Shown: piece by piece, positions 1 through 7,653 of the stretch
How positions within the stretch are numbered: the first letter of the stretch is position 1
Layout: every line of letters begins with the position of its first letter
DNA from: a virus
Length of the DNA stretch: 29,525 nucleotides
IMG/VR virus record: IMGVR_UViG_3300042288_000528
Span: 1 to 29,525 of that record
Reading direction: 5' to 3' (one strand)
Translations under genes and position numbers: made by a program
Notes under the pieces: generated by a model
What the model was told of the DNA's origin: nothing
Database searches by the model: none
Seen by the model: only the letters and a program-made list of their open reading frames with translations

Positions 1-603
1 GTAGCGGCATCTGAGAAGGGCGCTAAGGGCTATGTCAAAACCAAGATGGATACGGCTCAAGGTGAGCATCACACGCCTAAAAAGACGGGTGACGTATCCA
101 TGGGTAAGCCTGGTGGCTACAAGCGTGGTGGCAAGGCGTATGCCAAGGGTGGTGGCGTTGAGGGTAATGTCTCAACATCCTCGCCTGGTGTAAGCAATAC
201 CACCACAGGCGAAGTCAAGAAGGGCAACGCTGGTGGCTATAAGAAAGGTGGTGCTCCAAAAAAGCACTACGCTACGGGGGGGCTTGTTGATTCAGGCAAA
301 CCCGTAGCCTACCCCAAGCACCCAGTATCGAAGCCTGTAGCTAATACCATTCAATCGGGCACTTTCAAGAAGGGCGGCAAGGTATACAACCAGGGTGGCA
401 CTGCCAAGCCTGATGTATCCAAGCCTGTTGCAGATCCCGAGGCCACCGCAGCGAAAGCCAAGCGTGACCTTGAAGATGCCTTGAATCCCGTAAGCATGGT
501 CAAAGAGCTTGGCGGCAAGTTGATGGATAAGATCCGCGGTAAGGGATCAGTCACTGAGACCAAAGAATCGGTCACAGTAACGCCACCACAGGCTAGGCGC
601 TAG
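1..603 (+). CDS. Gly/Lys-rich repeat protein, 5'-truncated by the window edge
   Basis: The reading frame is open from base 1 and runs to TAG at 601-603. An ATG at 46 exists, but the 15 codons before it are also open and have the same Lys/Gly/Ala character, so the true start is probably upstream of the window. The protein is basic and low-complexity, with recurring units of the type GGYKRGGKAY, GGYKKGG and FKKGGKVYNQGG separated by Thr/Ser/Pro-rich linkers. A short predicted helical tail (about residues 140-170 counted from the ATG) follows. Proteins with repeated KKGG units are common beside virion genes of uncultured aquatic phages, but their function is not known to me. A role in binding nucleic acid or as a disordered virion component is possible from the charge. 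No catalytic motif is visible. Confidence 0.6.
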   Translation, partial: VAASEKGAKGYVKTKMDTAQGEHHTPKKTGDVSMGKPGGYKRGGKAYAKGGGVEGNVSTSSPGVSNTTTGEVKKGNAGGYKKGGAPKKHYATGGLVDSGKPVAYPKHPVSKPVANTIQSGTFKKGGKVYNQGGTAKPDVSKPVADPEATAAKAKRDLEDALNPVSMVKELGGKLMDKIRGKGSVTETKESVTVTPPQARR

Positions 604-606
604 ATA

Positions 607-626
607 GCGGGGGCTTCGGCCCCTGC
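607..626 (+). terminator. Strong UUCG-loop hairpin between genes
   Basis: An 8-bp stem with one G-U pair (GCGGGGGC / GCCCCTGC) closed by a TTCG tetraloop lies four bases after a stop codon, in the largest gap of the + strand unit. No T-run follows, so it is not a standard intrinsic terminator. It may attenuate transcription or protect or process the mRNA end. The next gene has its own AAGGA Shine-Dalgarno at about 636-640. Confidence 0.45.
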
Positions 627-645
627 ATCACATTGAAGGACAATC

Positions 646-948
646 ATGAAGGTAGTGACCGTATCCAAGACTGGTACAGGCTCAAGTAGCACCGTGGTCA
701 TGAATACCAACATCAGCCCGTTCAATGTGGGCTTTGGTGTCACGGTATCAGGCACGGTTGATTACACCGTCCAGCACTCATTTGACGACCCTGCAGGCAC
801 CATTTCTACTTGGTTTAGTCATCCCACGGTAGCAGGCGAAGTAGCGGCTGCTGATGGCAACTATGCATTCCCGGTGACGGCCATCAAGCTACTGGTTAAC
901 TCAGGCTCTGGTACTGCAACGCTTAAACTCATTCAAGCGGGTATTTGA
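646..948 (+). CDS. Small beta-rich virion protein (hypothetical)
   Basis: 100 residues starting at ATG 646 with AAGGA about 6 bases upstream. The sequence alternates hydrophobic and Ser/Thr/Gly residues throughout, as in a single beta-sandwich. It has no cysteines, no signal peptide and no membrane segment. The C-terminal half carries a motif of the form ADGNYAFPVTAIKLLV followed by SGSGTATLKLIQ, a pattern I associate with small minor structural proteins of phages (possible head decoration or neck proteins), though I cannot name a family. It is followed immediately by another small protein (TGATG overlap), which places it in the virion operon. Function is inferred from context only. Confidence 0.6.
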   Translation: MKVVTVSKTGTGSSSTVVMNTNISPFNVGFGVTVSGTVDYTVQHSFDDPAGTISTWFSHPTVAGEVAAADGNYAFPVTAIKLLVNSGSGTATLKLIQAGI

Positions 949-1187
949 TGGCTCCTGTTGGCTACTCAAGCGTTGCCAACCAAGCCAATACCTCGGATGG
1001 CTTTGCATTAGGTGTTGGCGCCCAGAATGTTATCGGTGGCACCGACTACGGCCTTGATGTTGGTGATAATGGCGTAGTCGATACTTATGGCACCTTGCCG
1101 CCAACCACTTTTTATATCCTGGATGAGACTTCTCCAGGGTATGTGCTGCAAGAAGACAACAGCAAAATTGTTTTGGAGCAATCGTAA
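948..1187 (+). CDS. Small virion-associated protein (hypothetical)
   Basis: 79 residues. ATG 948 overlaps the preceding TGA (TGATG), which favours this start over an in-frame TTG three bases earlier. The N-terminal half is Gly/Asn/Asp-rich (GVGAQNVIGGTDYGLD). The protein ends in a short hydrophobic/acidic segment, YVLQEDNSKIVLEQS, of the 'ILLESGD..L.E' style often seen at the ends of small phage structural proteins. No enzyme motif is visible. Position between two beta-rich structural genes suggests a virion role; the function is unknown. Confidence 0.55.
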   Translation: MAPVGYSSVANQANTSDGFALGVGAQNVIGGTDYGLDVGDNGVVDTYGTLPPTTFYILDETSPGYVLQEDNSKIVLEQS

Positions 1188-1771
1188 TGGCTGACCAAAA
1201 AATCTCGGCAATGCCAGCAGCCGCAACGCTGACGGGCGCAGAGCTTGTGCCGTTAGTGCAAAGTGGCGCGAATGTGCAATCAACCATCGGTGATTTGCGT
1301 GCGTTTAGCGCGGCTTATGGCGGCTTTAGTAGCACCCTAGATCAGACGGGAAGCACCACCGCTGGCACGGCCATGACTTGCAATACGGTAGACATTACCG
1401 ATGGCATTACCCTGGTTAGCAATAGCCGTTTTACGGTGCCCAATGACGGCATTTATAACTTTCAATTCAGCGCCCAGTTCAAGAATGTCGCTAACGAGCA
1501 GCACATTGTCACAATTTGGATAAAGGTCAACGGTTCAGATCTTGCCAACTCATCAACGCAAGTTACGGTGCCAGCGCGTAAGAATGCGGGCATCTTTGGT
1601 TTTGCGGTGGCCGCCTGGAACTTTTACTTAGATTTGAACGCCACTAACTATGTGCAGTTGTTTTGGCTGCCTGAATCAACGGATGTAACGCTTGAGGCAC
1701 TGCCATCAAGTGTGACGCCTGCGTACCCGGCCATCCCTTCGTTGATTGTTACCATGGGGCAGATAGCTTAA
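1187..1771 (+). CDS. C1q-like jelly-roll virion protein with fibre-type N-terminus
   Basis: 194 residues, start at ATG 1187 inside TAATG. Residues 1-38 form a module (KISAMPAAATLTGAELVP followed by VQ.GANVQSTIGDLR) shared with the N-terminus of the collagen-like fibre encoded at 3589, probably an attachment or trimerisation segment. From about residue 45 the sequence resembles the C1q/TNF-like jelly roll found in phage fibre and spike proteins: a GIYNFQFSAQF strand, an IWIKVNG strand, and a closing segment with STDVTLEA and PAIPSLIVTMGQI. This fold usually trimerises and often binds ligands such as carbohydrates. A short fibre or head-fibre role is likely. The fold call is from pattern memory, not a search. 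Confidence 0.65.
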   Translation: MADQKISAMPAAATLTGAELVPLVQSGANVQSTIGDLRAFSAAYGGFSSTLDQTGSTTAGTAMTCNTVDITDGITLVSNSRFTVPNDGIYNFQFSAQFKNVANEQHIVTIWIKVNGSDLANSSTQVTVPARKNAGIFGFAVAAWNFYLDLNATNYVQLFWLPESTDVTLEALPSSVTPAYPAIPSLIVTMGQIA

Positions 1772-2176
1772 ATGCCTGCCAAGACTAAAGCGCAGTTCCG
1801 GCTGATGAAAGCTGCTGAGAACAATCCCAAGTTTGCCAAGAAAGTAGGCATTCGACCTGATGTGGCTGCAGAGTTTACGCAGTCCAATGTGAAAGGGAAA
1901 TCGTATGCAAAACTTCCTGAACGGCTTAAAGACGGCGGTCCGAGCCTTGCGATTGGCCGTGGTGAGAAGCTTCCAGCGGATCAAGGCGCGGGTCTCACGG
2001 CCAAAGGCAGAGCCAAGTACAACCGAGAAACAGGATCAAATTTGAAGGCGCCACAGCCTGAAGGTGGCGCAAGGCGAGATTCATTTTGCGCTCGCATGGG
2101 TCCTGTAGCGCGCAAGTCTGAGCGCGGATCACGCTCCAGAGCTTCCATGAAGCGCTGGAATTGCCCAGGGTGGTGA
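1772..2176 (+). CDS. Small basic phage protein with DUF6321-like C-terminus
   Basis: 134 residues starting at ATG 1772, directly after the previous TAA. The N-terminus is helical and basic (KAQFRLMKAAENNPKFAKKVG). The C-terminus has GLTAKGRAKYNRETGSNLK, then RRDSFCARMGPV and finally MKRWNCPGW. That C-terminal pattern matches a domain of unknown function I recall as DUF6321, widespread in aquatic phages next to virion genes; the family number is from memory. Two Cys (in SFCARM and WNCPGW) are characteristic of it. The gene precedes an adaptor-like gene, as the DUF5872-like gene at 16278 precedes the second adaptor. Biochemical function unknown. Confidence 0.6.
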   Translation: MPAKTKAQFRLMKAAENNPKFAKKVGIRPDVAAEFTQSNVKGKSYAKLPERLKDGGPSLAIGRGEKLPADQGAGLTAKGRAKYNRETGSNLKAPQPEGGARRDSFCARMGPVARKSERGSRSRASMKRWNCPGW

Positions 2177-2177
2177 G

Positions 2178-3248
2178 ATGTCCTATTCCGATACCTATGG
2201 CCAGGTTTTTAATGTCCAGACGCTGATTGACCACGCTGCGAGGCGCTGTGGCAAGCTTGCTGAAGAACTAACCAGCGAGCAATTACTAACCGCACGCGAG
2301 TCGCTTGGCTTCACACTGACTAACCTGATCAACATCGGCATCCAATACTGGGCCATCAAGAAGGAAGTCATCGGCTTAACGCCAGAAAAGTACATTTACA
2401 CCTTGCCGGTGGGCGCTAATGACGCCTTGAATGTGCTCTACCGCACATTAACAAGGCCCTCGGGCAGCTACTCAAGCAGCGCTGGTGGCAATGCAGCTTA
2501 TGCAGGAGACAGCGATGTCGATACTTACTGCCTGCAAACAAGCACGAATGGCAATATCGCGATCAATTTTGGCACCAGCAACCCGATTTATGCTGGGTCA
2601 ATCGGCCTGCTCCCCTATATTTCTGGTGGTGGAAGTGCCACATGGACGCTCACCCTCGAGTATTCGACCGATGCTATTACCTGGAACACCCTGTATGACA
2701 TCGGATCAGTGGTTGTAACCGACAAAAAGTGGGCCTGGTATGACATTGACCCCGGTCAGAGCGTCCAATACTACCGAGTAAGGGCCTCTGGCGGCACGAC
2801 ACTAGCCTTGCGTGAGTTTTATGTGGGCAATAACTCGCGTGAAATCCAAATGGCAAGGCTTAATCGTGATGATTACACCAATTTGCCCAACAAAAACTTC
2901 ACGGCCAATCAGCCTTACCAGTTTTGGTTCAATCGGACGGTCCCGCAGCCTGAAATTTACCTCTGGCCGGTCCCCAATGAGTGGTATGTGCAAATGACCG
3001 TCTGGTATTCCAAGCAAATCATGGATGTGGGCGATCTAACCGACGAATTGCAGATCCCGCAGCGGTGGTATCTGGCCACAATCGGCATGTTGGCGCACCA
3101 ATTGAGCATGGAATTACCTGCTGTGCCCATGGAGCGCATCAAATACCTCGAGGATCAGGCTGGCAAGTACCTGGCACTGGCTGAGGCTGAAGAGCGCGAT
3201 CGCAGCCCGATCTACTTTGCCCCCAACATTTCGGTGTACACGAAATAA
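2178..3248 (+). CDS. Tail accessory / adaptor-like protein with inserted beta-sandwich
   Basis: 356 residues. Residues 1-95 are helical followed by a short strand region (VQTLIDHAARRCGKLAEELTSEQ, then YIYTLPVGANDALNVLYR), the layout of P22 gp4-type tail accessory factors that dock onto the portal. Residues about 100-215 form a Gly/Ser/Tyr-rich beta-region with LTLEYSTDAITWNTLYD and YYRVRASGGTTLALREFYVG, resembling a discoidin (F5/8 C-type) sandwich inserted into the scaffold. Residues 215-356 return to the scaffold: RLNRDDYTNLPNK, NRTVPQPEIYLWPVP, and a helical end, DELQIPQRWYLATIGMLAHQL. A head-tail connector or tail-wall role is likely. The family assignment is from pattern memory; it could alternatively be a separate collar protein. 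Confidence 0.55.
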   Translation: MSYSDTYGQVFNVQTLIDHAARRCGKLAEELTSEQLLTARESLGFTLTNLINIGIQYWAIKKEVIGLTPEKYIYTLPVGANDALNVLYRTLTRPSGSYSSSAGGNAAYAGDSDVDTYCLQTSTNGNIAINFGTSNPIYAGSIGLLPYISGGGSATWTLTLEYSTDAITWNTLYDIGSVVVTDKKWAWYDIDPGQSVQYYRVRASGGTTLALREFYVGNNSREIQMARLNRDDYTNLPNKNFTANQPYQFWFNRTVPQPEIYLWPVPNEWYVQMTVWYSKQIMDVGDLTDELQIPQRWYLATIGMLAHQLSMELPAVPMERIKYLEDQAGKYLALAEAEERDRSPIYFAPNISVYTK

Positions 3249-3589
3249 TGCCAATGTTTCTTGACACGGAGGGCTACAGCGACATCGCTATTGGTATTTG
3301 CGATCGTTGCCGCATGAAGCGCCCTCACGCCACCCTGGGACCTGACATCAACTTCCCAGGGCTGATGGTGTGTGAAGAAAATTGCAGAGACGAGAAAGAT
3401 CCGTATCGCCTGCCAGCCCGGCAAACTGAGCGCATTAACCTGCGCTTTCCAAGGCCTGATGTATCGGTGGCCGCAATCCAGGATAATCTGGTGACAACGG
3501 ATCAGCAAAATGTCATTGTCTCGACGGAAGGCAACACCCAGACGCCTGAGAACAATGGGAACCTTGATGGAATAGCGGTGTCACCCTAA
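3248..3589 (+). CDS. Zinc-ribbon virion-region protein
   Basis: 113 residues, ATG 3248 overlapping the previous TAA. The N-terminal third holds two cysteine pairs, C18-x2-C21 and C42-x3-C46, in a CDRCRMKRP...GLMVCEENC arrangement that fits a zinc ribbon. I recall small proteins with the motif CDRCG....GLMVC..C followed by an Arg/Pro segment next to tail-accessory genes in many uncultured phages. Residues 60-113 are Asn/Thr/Gln-rich and probably disordered. The gene sits between the adaptor-like protein and a fibre, suggesting a structural or assembly part rather than a transcription factor, but this is not shown by the sequence. Confidence 0.6.
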   Translation: MPMFLDTEGYSDIAIGICDRCRMKRPHATLGPDINFPGLMVCEENCRDEKDPYRLPARQTERINLRFPRPDVSVAAIQDNLVTTDQQNVIVSTEGNTQTPENNGNLDGIAVSP

Positions 3590-5406
3590 TGGCCAATCAA
3601 ACCATCACCCAGTTACCGACCGCCGATGCCCTCACGGGCACCGAGCTTGTGCCCATCGTTCAGGATGGTGGCACCGTCAAAACAACGGTGGCAGATATTG
3701 CCGCGGTTCCTGTAACCAACTACAGCTTTGTCACAGCAACCAGTGAAGGCTCACTTTCACAGTCACGGCAATTAAGCACTTCAGGCGGTGGTTTAACGCT
3801 TACGGACAACGGTGCTGGCTCAACCCTTGTTCTAAGCCTCTCAGGAGCCGCTGCAAGCCTCGTAGCCGCCGGGACGGGTATTCAGGTCAAGACCAGCGCA
3901 ACAACGCTCACAGCGCGCTCTATAGCGGCTGGAACGGCAGGTATTAGCGTTGCTGATGGCGATGGCGTTGCTGGCAACCCAACCGTGTCACTTTCTGGCT
4001 TGGTTTTGAACCTGGCACAGTCTTCAGGCGTTGGTCTTTTGTCGCGCACTAGTGGCAACAGCATTGGCGTTGTCACGCTCACGGGTACGGCTGATGAGAT
4101 TGATGTAACCAATGGCACGGGTGATGGTGCTAATCCCACCGTGGGATTGGCTGACAATCCGGTAGTGCCGGGCACTGCATCGTTGACCTTGCCCAAAGGC
4201 AACACATCGCAAAGGCCTGTCGCACAAGACGGGATGATTCGCTTTAACACGCAGTCATCGCAGTTTGAAGGTGCAATTGGCGGCACTTGGACTAATGCAC
4301 TAGGCGCGTCAGGCGTTTCTGGCTTCTCAGGTTTTAGCGGCACATCTGGCTTTAGCGGTTTTTCCGGCACTTCAGGATTTAGTGGGGTATCGGGGGCGTC
4401 AGGCACCTCGGGATTTTCTGGCGTCTCTGGATTCTCAGGTGTATCTGGGTTTTCAGGCGTGTCTGGTTACAGCGGCGACAATCCTGGCTCAAGTGGCGTC
4501 TCAGGATTCTCGGGCGCATCAGGCGTCTCAGGATTTTCTGGAATTTCAGGCTTTAGTGGCTTTTCTGGGCTGGGTCTTTCTGGTGTTAGTGGATTTTCAG
4601 GCTTTAGTGGTGTCTCAGGATTCTCTGGAGTTAGCGGTTTTTCAGGATTTTCTGGCACATCAGGATTTAGCGGTGTCTCAGGATTTTCTGGTGTCTCGGG
4701 TTTTTCTGGCACTAGCGGGACATCTGGAACGTCAGGGTTTAGCGGCATTTCTGGCTACAGCGGTGACAATCCAGGATCAAGTGGTGTGTCAGGGTTTTCA
4801 GGTGCTAGTGGCACTTCAGGGTTTAGCGGCACCTCGGGATTCTCAGGCACCTCCGGGTTTTCTGGGACTTCAGGGTTTTCAGGCGTCTCTGGCACGAGTG
4901 GATTTTCTGGTGTTTCTGGTTTTAGTGGAGTGTCAGGATTCAGTGGTGCATCGGGCACAAGTGGCTTCTCAGGAACTTCTGGGTTCTCAGGTAGTGGCGT
5001 TTCAGGGTTCTCTGGGACCTCTGGATTTTCGGGCGCGTCAGGTACAAGTGGATTTTCTGGTACGAGCGGATTTTCTGGCACATCAGGATTTTCGGGTGTT
5101 TCAGGTTTTAGCGGCGCATCAGGCACGAGTGGCTTCTCGGGGACGAGCGGATTTTCAGGCACCAGCGGCTTTTCTGGAGCTTCTGGCACTTCTGGCTTTT
5201 CAGGCACTTCAGGCTTTTCGGGTACTAGCGGATTTTCTGGTGCCCCACCGGCAACTGTGGCCACAACGGCCAGCACTTCAGCAGGCTTTATTCTGTTTGC
5301 GGCAAGCTCATCAACTGGCAATCAGTCCGTTTTGGTTGATGCAGGCTTGTCAGTTAATGGGAGCACCAATGCAATTACTGGCGGGGTTGATGGTGGGACT
5401 TTCTGA
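3589..5406 (+). CDS. Collagen-like tail fibre with Gly-x-Ser triplet shaft
   Basis: 605 residues, ATG 3589 inside TAATG. Residues 1-38 are the fibre N-terminal module (TITQLPTADALTGTELVP) shared with the protein at 1187. Residues 40-238 are a beta-rich Ser/Thr/Gly region with two related copies of a G(D/N)GDG..NPTVxL motif and an IRFNTQSSQFEG element typical of phage fibres. Residues 239-552 form a Gly-x-Ser triplet shaft (x mostly Phe, Val, Thr, Ala, Ile), with almost no Pro or Lys. Residues 553-605 are a short beta cap ending in ITGGVDGGTF. There are no cysteines. Collagen-like triplets in phage fibres make trimeric triple helices. A receptor-binding fibre or its shaft is the likely role. 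The glycosyltransferase gene overlaps its stop codon (TGATG). Confidence 0.8.
   Translation: MANQTITQLPTADALTGTELVPIVQDGGTVKTTVADIAAVPVTNYSFVTATSEGSLSQSRQLSTSGGGLTLTDNGAGSTLVLSLSGAAASLVAAGTGIQVKTSATTLTARSIAAGTAGISVADGDGVAGNPTVSLSGLVLNLAQSSGVGLLSRTSGNSIGVVTLTGTADEIDVTNGTGDGANPTVGLADNPVVPGTASLTLPKGNTSQRPVAQDGMIRFNTQSSQFEGAIGGTWTNALGASGVSGFSGFSGTSGFSGFSGTSGFSGVSGASGTSGFSGVSGFSGVSGFSGVSGYSGDNPGSSGVSGFSGASGVSGFSGISGFSGFSGLGLSGVSGFSGFSGVSGFSGVSGFSGFSGTSGFSGVSGFSGVSGFSGTSGTSGTSGFSGISGYSGDNPGSSGVSGFSGASGTSGFSGTSGFSGTSGFSGTSGFSGVSGTSGFSGVSGFSGVSGFSGASGTSGFSGTSGFSGSGVSGFSGTSGFSGASGTSGFSGTSGFSGTSGFSGVSGFSGASGTSGFSGTSGFSGTSGFSGASGTSGFSGTSGFSGTSGFSGAPPATVATTASTSAGFILFAASSSTGNQSVLVDAGLSVNGSTNAITGGVDGGTF
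4303..5244 (+). repeat. Gly-x-Ser coding repeat (collagen-like shaft), about 942 bp
   Basis: About 104 consecutive triplets, nearly all Gly-x-Ser. The phase is broken at a GYSGDNPGSSG element present twice (near 4468 and 4750, one extra residue), and by two triplets short of one residue (GFSGLGLSG near 4560, GFSGSGVSG near 4990). Ser, Gly and Phe codons are scrambled, so the repeat is strong in protein and weak in DNA. Confidence 0.9.
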
Positions 5407-6692
5407 TGAATTACTCGATTGTCATCCCGACTTACAACCACTGTGAGGACCTGCTCAAGCCCTGCCTAGAGTCCATCTTTAAGTACACTGATATGACCGA
5501 TGTTGAGTTGGTCATATCAGCAAATGGTTGCACTGATAGCTCGGCTGACTATCTCAAGGCGCTTAAAGCACAGTTTGAAAGCATTGGATTTGATGATCAC
5601 TTAAAGGTGGTGTGGAGTGATGCGCCACTTGGTTATGCAGGCGCATCCAACGCCGGCATCGCAGCATCAACAGCAGACAAGATTGTGCTGCTCAACAACG
5701 ATGTGATCTTGCTGCCCCAGGCTAAAAGCCAATGGCTGCAAATGCTTGATGAGCCTTTGAGCAACCCCAAATGCGGCATTTCAGGTGCCTTGCGGTTATT
5801 TTCTGAAGTCACTCAGCGCGAGTTCATTGTGTTTTTCTGCGCGATGATACGCAGGCAGGTCTTCAACCAGATTGGCCTGCTCGACATCAGTTTTGGCGTT
5901 GGTGGCAGTGAAGACATTGACTTTTGTGTTCGCGCTGAAAAAGCCGGCTGGGATATTAGCGAGTGCTTCCCAAAGACTTGGGATGGTGTGCAGTGGGTTA
6001 ATTGCTTCCCCATGTATCACAAGGGTGAGGCAACCATGCATGACCCTGGCTTAGTACAAAACTGGAGCCAGATCTTTGCGAGAAACACCTTAAAGCTTGC
6101 TAAGCAGCATAACTTGGATTGGTATCGCTGGAAGCTCTCCAACAATTACGAGCGTGCTGTGTTTTTGAAAGGTGATGAAGTATTTCCGCGGGAGATGCGG
6201 CGCTATCAGTGGGCTGCTAAGCACATGCGGGGCACGAAAGTATTAGAGATTGGCTGCTCAACGGGTTACGGCGTACAGTTCATGCCGCAAAGCGTTAACT
6301 ACACAGGGCTGGATTACGACCCCATCATTGTGGATGTGGCTAACGAGCAGGGCTGGAGTCCAAGCGCACAGTTTGTTCATGCTGACATCAACAAGATTGA
6401 GCTTGGTCAGTACGACACGATCATTGCCTTTGAGGTGATTGAGCATCTGGACAACGGCTTGGAAGTGCTACAAAAGCTTAAGAACCAGTGCAAGACGCTG
6501 CTTTTTACGGTTCCATGGAACGAGCCGCCAGGCTTTTGGGGTGAGCATCACAAGCTTCACGGCTTGAATGAGTCGCACTTTCCTGGCTTTGAGTTCAATT
6601 ACATTGACGAGCACGGCAACATTACGCAGCAGGTCAGGCCTATCAATGAGCAAAACCGTTTCAACCTCATGATTGGATACTGGCATGCCTAA
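5406..6692 (+). CDS. GT2 glycosyltransferase fused to class I SAM methyltransferase
   Basis: 428 residues, ATG 5406 overlapping the fibre's TGA. Residues 1-225 are a GT-A fold family 2 glycosyltransferase: start YSIVIPTYNHCEDLL, a nucleotide-binding NNDV at 97-100 in the DXD position, and an ED motif in GGSEDIDFC at 166-174. Residues about 250-428 are a Rossmann methyltransferase: SAM-binding motif VLEIGCSTGYG at 279-289, an acidic LDYD next-strand end, and AFEVIEHLD around 340-347. The pair would transfer a sugar from a nucleotide donor and methylate an acceptor, perhaps the sugar itself. No membrane segment or signal peptide is present, so it acts in the host cytoplasm. Position directly after the fibre suggests the fibre as substrate; host surface glycan is an alternative. 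Confidence 0.85.
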   Translation: MNYSIVIPTYNHCEDLLKPCLESIFKYTDMTDVELVISANGCTDSSADYLKALKAQFESIGFDDHLKVVWSDAPLGYAGASNAGIAASTADKIVLLNNDVILLPQAKSQWLQMLDEPLSNPKCGISGALRLFSEVTQREFIVFFCAMIRRQVFNQIGLLDISFGVGGSEDIDFCVRAEKAGWDISECFPKTWDGVQWVNCFPMYHKGEATMHDPGLVQNWSQIFARNTLKLAKQHNLDWYRWKLSNNYERAVFLKGDEVFPREMRRYQWAAKHMRGTKVLEIGCSTGYGVQFMPQSVNYTGLDYDPIIVDVANEQGWSPSAQFVHADINKIELGQYDTIIAFEVIEHLDNGLEVLQKLKNQCKTLLFTVPWNEPPGFWGEHHKLHGLNESHFPGFEFNYIDEHGNITQQVRPINEQNRFNLMIGYWHA

Positions 6693-7653
6693 AGTGCTTT
6701 GCTCCATATCAACGCGAGGTCGGACGGACAGCACGCTGCCGATGGCCATTCAAGCCATCATGAATCAAACGCGCAAGCCCGACAAGCTTGTCATTTTTGA
6801 TGACAACGACGAGCAAAAAGACATGCGCGAAGATCCGATTTATTCGCGCTTGCTTTGGATGCTAAGTGCCAAAGGCATTGCTTGGGACTGGCTTTGGGCC
6901 GGCAAGAAAGGCCAGCATCACAATCATCAAATGGCCAACTGGATGGGTTACGAGTGGGTGTGGCGCGTGGATGATGATGCGCTGCCAGAGCCTGGCGTAC
7001 TGAATAACTTGCTCAAGCACATTGGACCCAAGGTTGGCGCTGTTGGTGGCTCAGTGCTCATGCCAGGCCATGACTTTGAACATGCCAAGGCCACGGGCAA
7101 GATTGAATACATTGATCACGAGCCAAATCCACAGTGGAAGCATATTGAAAAGGTCCAGGAAGTCGATCACTTGCACTGCACTTTTTTGTACCGTGCAGGG
7201 GTTTATGACTACAACACAGGACTGTCTCGGGTGGCGCATCGTGAAGAGACGTTATTCAGTTGGGGCTTGAAGCGTAAAGGCTACAAATTACTGATTGTGC
7301 CCAACGCGATAACTTGGCACTTAAAAGCACCCTCGGGCGGCATTCGGATGAACAGTCGGACTGAGATGTTTGCCCATGACGAGCAGATCTTTCGCAACAC
7401 CCTAGCGCACAGGGACCATACAATAGTGGTCCTGGATAACGGCATGGGCGATCACATTGTGTTTAAGCATGTACTGCCCGATGTTAGCAATCCTATTGTG
7501 TTTGGATGCTATCCCGAGATAGTGCCCTGCAGGCCAATCGCTGAAGCAAAAGCGCTTTTTGGTGACATTGATATGTTCAATGTGTACAGCAAGATGATGC
7601 GCTGGAATTGGCAGGAAAGCCTTGAGAGCGCCTATCGAAAGCTTTACTTATGA
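6685..7653 (+). CDS. GT2 glycosyltransferase with a GT9 N-domain-like C-terminus
   Basis: 322 residues from ATG 6685, which overlaps the upstream stop by 8 bases (ATGCCTAA); a TTG 12 bases earlier is possible but less likely. Residues 1-235 are a GT2 domain: KVLCSISTRGRTDSTLPMA, KPDKLVIFDDND, and a DXD motif VDDDA at 95-99. From about residue 248 the sequence changes to a second domain with IVVLDNGMGDHIVFKHVLPDV, VFGCYPEIV and EAKALFGDIDMFNVYS. This resembles the N-terminal Rossmann half of heptosyltransferase-type (GT9) enzymes, which carry a G-x-GD-h loop after the first strand. The next gene supplies what looks like the missing GT9 half. The GT2 assignment is firm; the GT9 half is by pattern and by the neighbour. 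Confidence 0.8.
   Translation: MPKVLCSISTRGRTDSTLPMAIQAIMNQTRKPDKLVIFDDNDEQKDMREDPIYSRLLWMLSAKGIAWDWLWAGKKGQHHNHQMANWMGYEWVWRVDDDALPEPGVLNNLLKHIGPKVGAVGGSVLMPGHDFEHAKATGKIEYIDHEPNPQWKHIEKVQEVDHLHCTFLYRAGVYDYNTGLSRVAHREETLFSWGLKRKGYKLLIVPNAITWHLKAPSGGIRMNSRTEMFAHDEQIFRNTLAHRDHTIVVLDNGMGDHIVFKHVLPDVSNPIVFGCYPEIVPCRPIAEAKALFGDIDMFNVYSKMMRWNWQESLESAYRKLYL

Noticed and set aside
3882-4406. Long open frame on the - strand opposite the fibre
   Set aside because: It is a composition shadow of the fibre gene: Pro/Val/Leu-rich sequence created by reading Gly/Ser/Thr codons backwards, with no start context.
4303-5244. CRISPR array or non-coding tandem repeat
   Set aside because: The periodicity is of triplets within one long open frame with varied codons; there are no spacers or conserved DNA repeats.
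4755-5321. Pro-Glu-rich open frame on the - strand opposite the Gly-x-Ser tract
   Set aside because: Repeated PENPLVPEKP-style product is the reverse reading of Gly-x-Ser codons; the + strand frame has the domain ends and overlaps expected of the real gene.
4382-5446. 354-codon open frame on the + strand in another phase inside the fibre gene
   Set aside because: Gln/Ala/Leu-rich shadow of the same repeat; it has no ribosome site and no recognisable domain.
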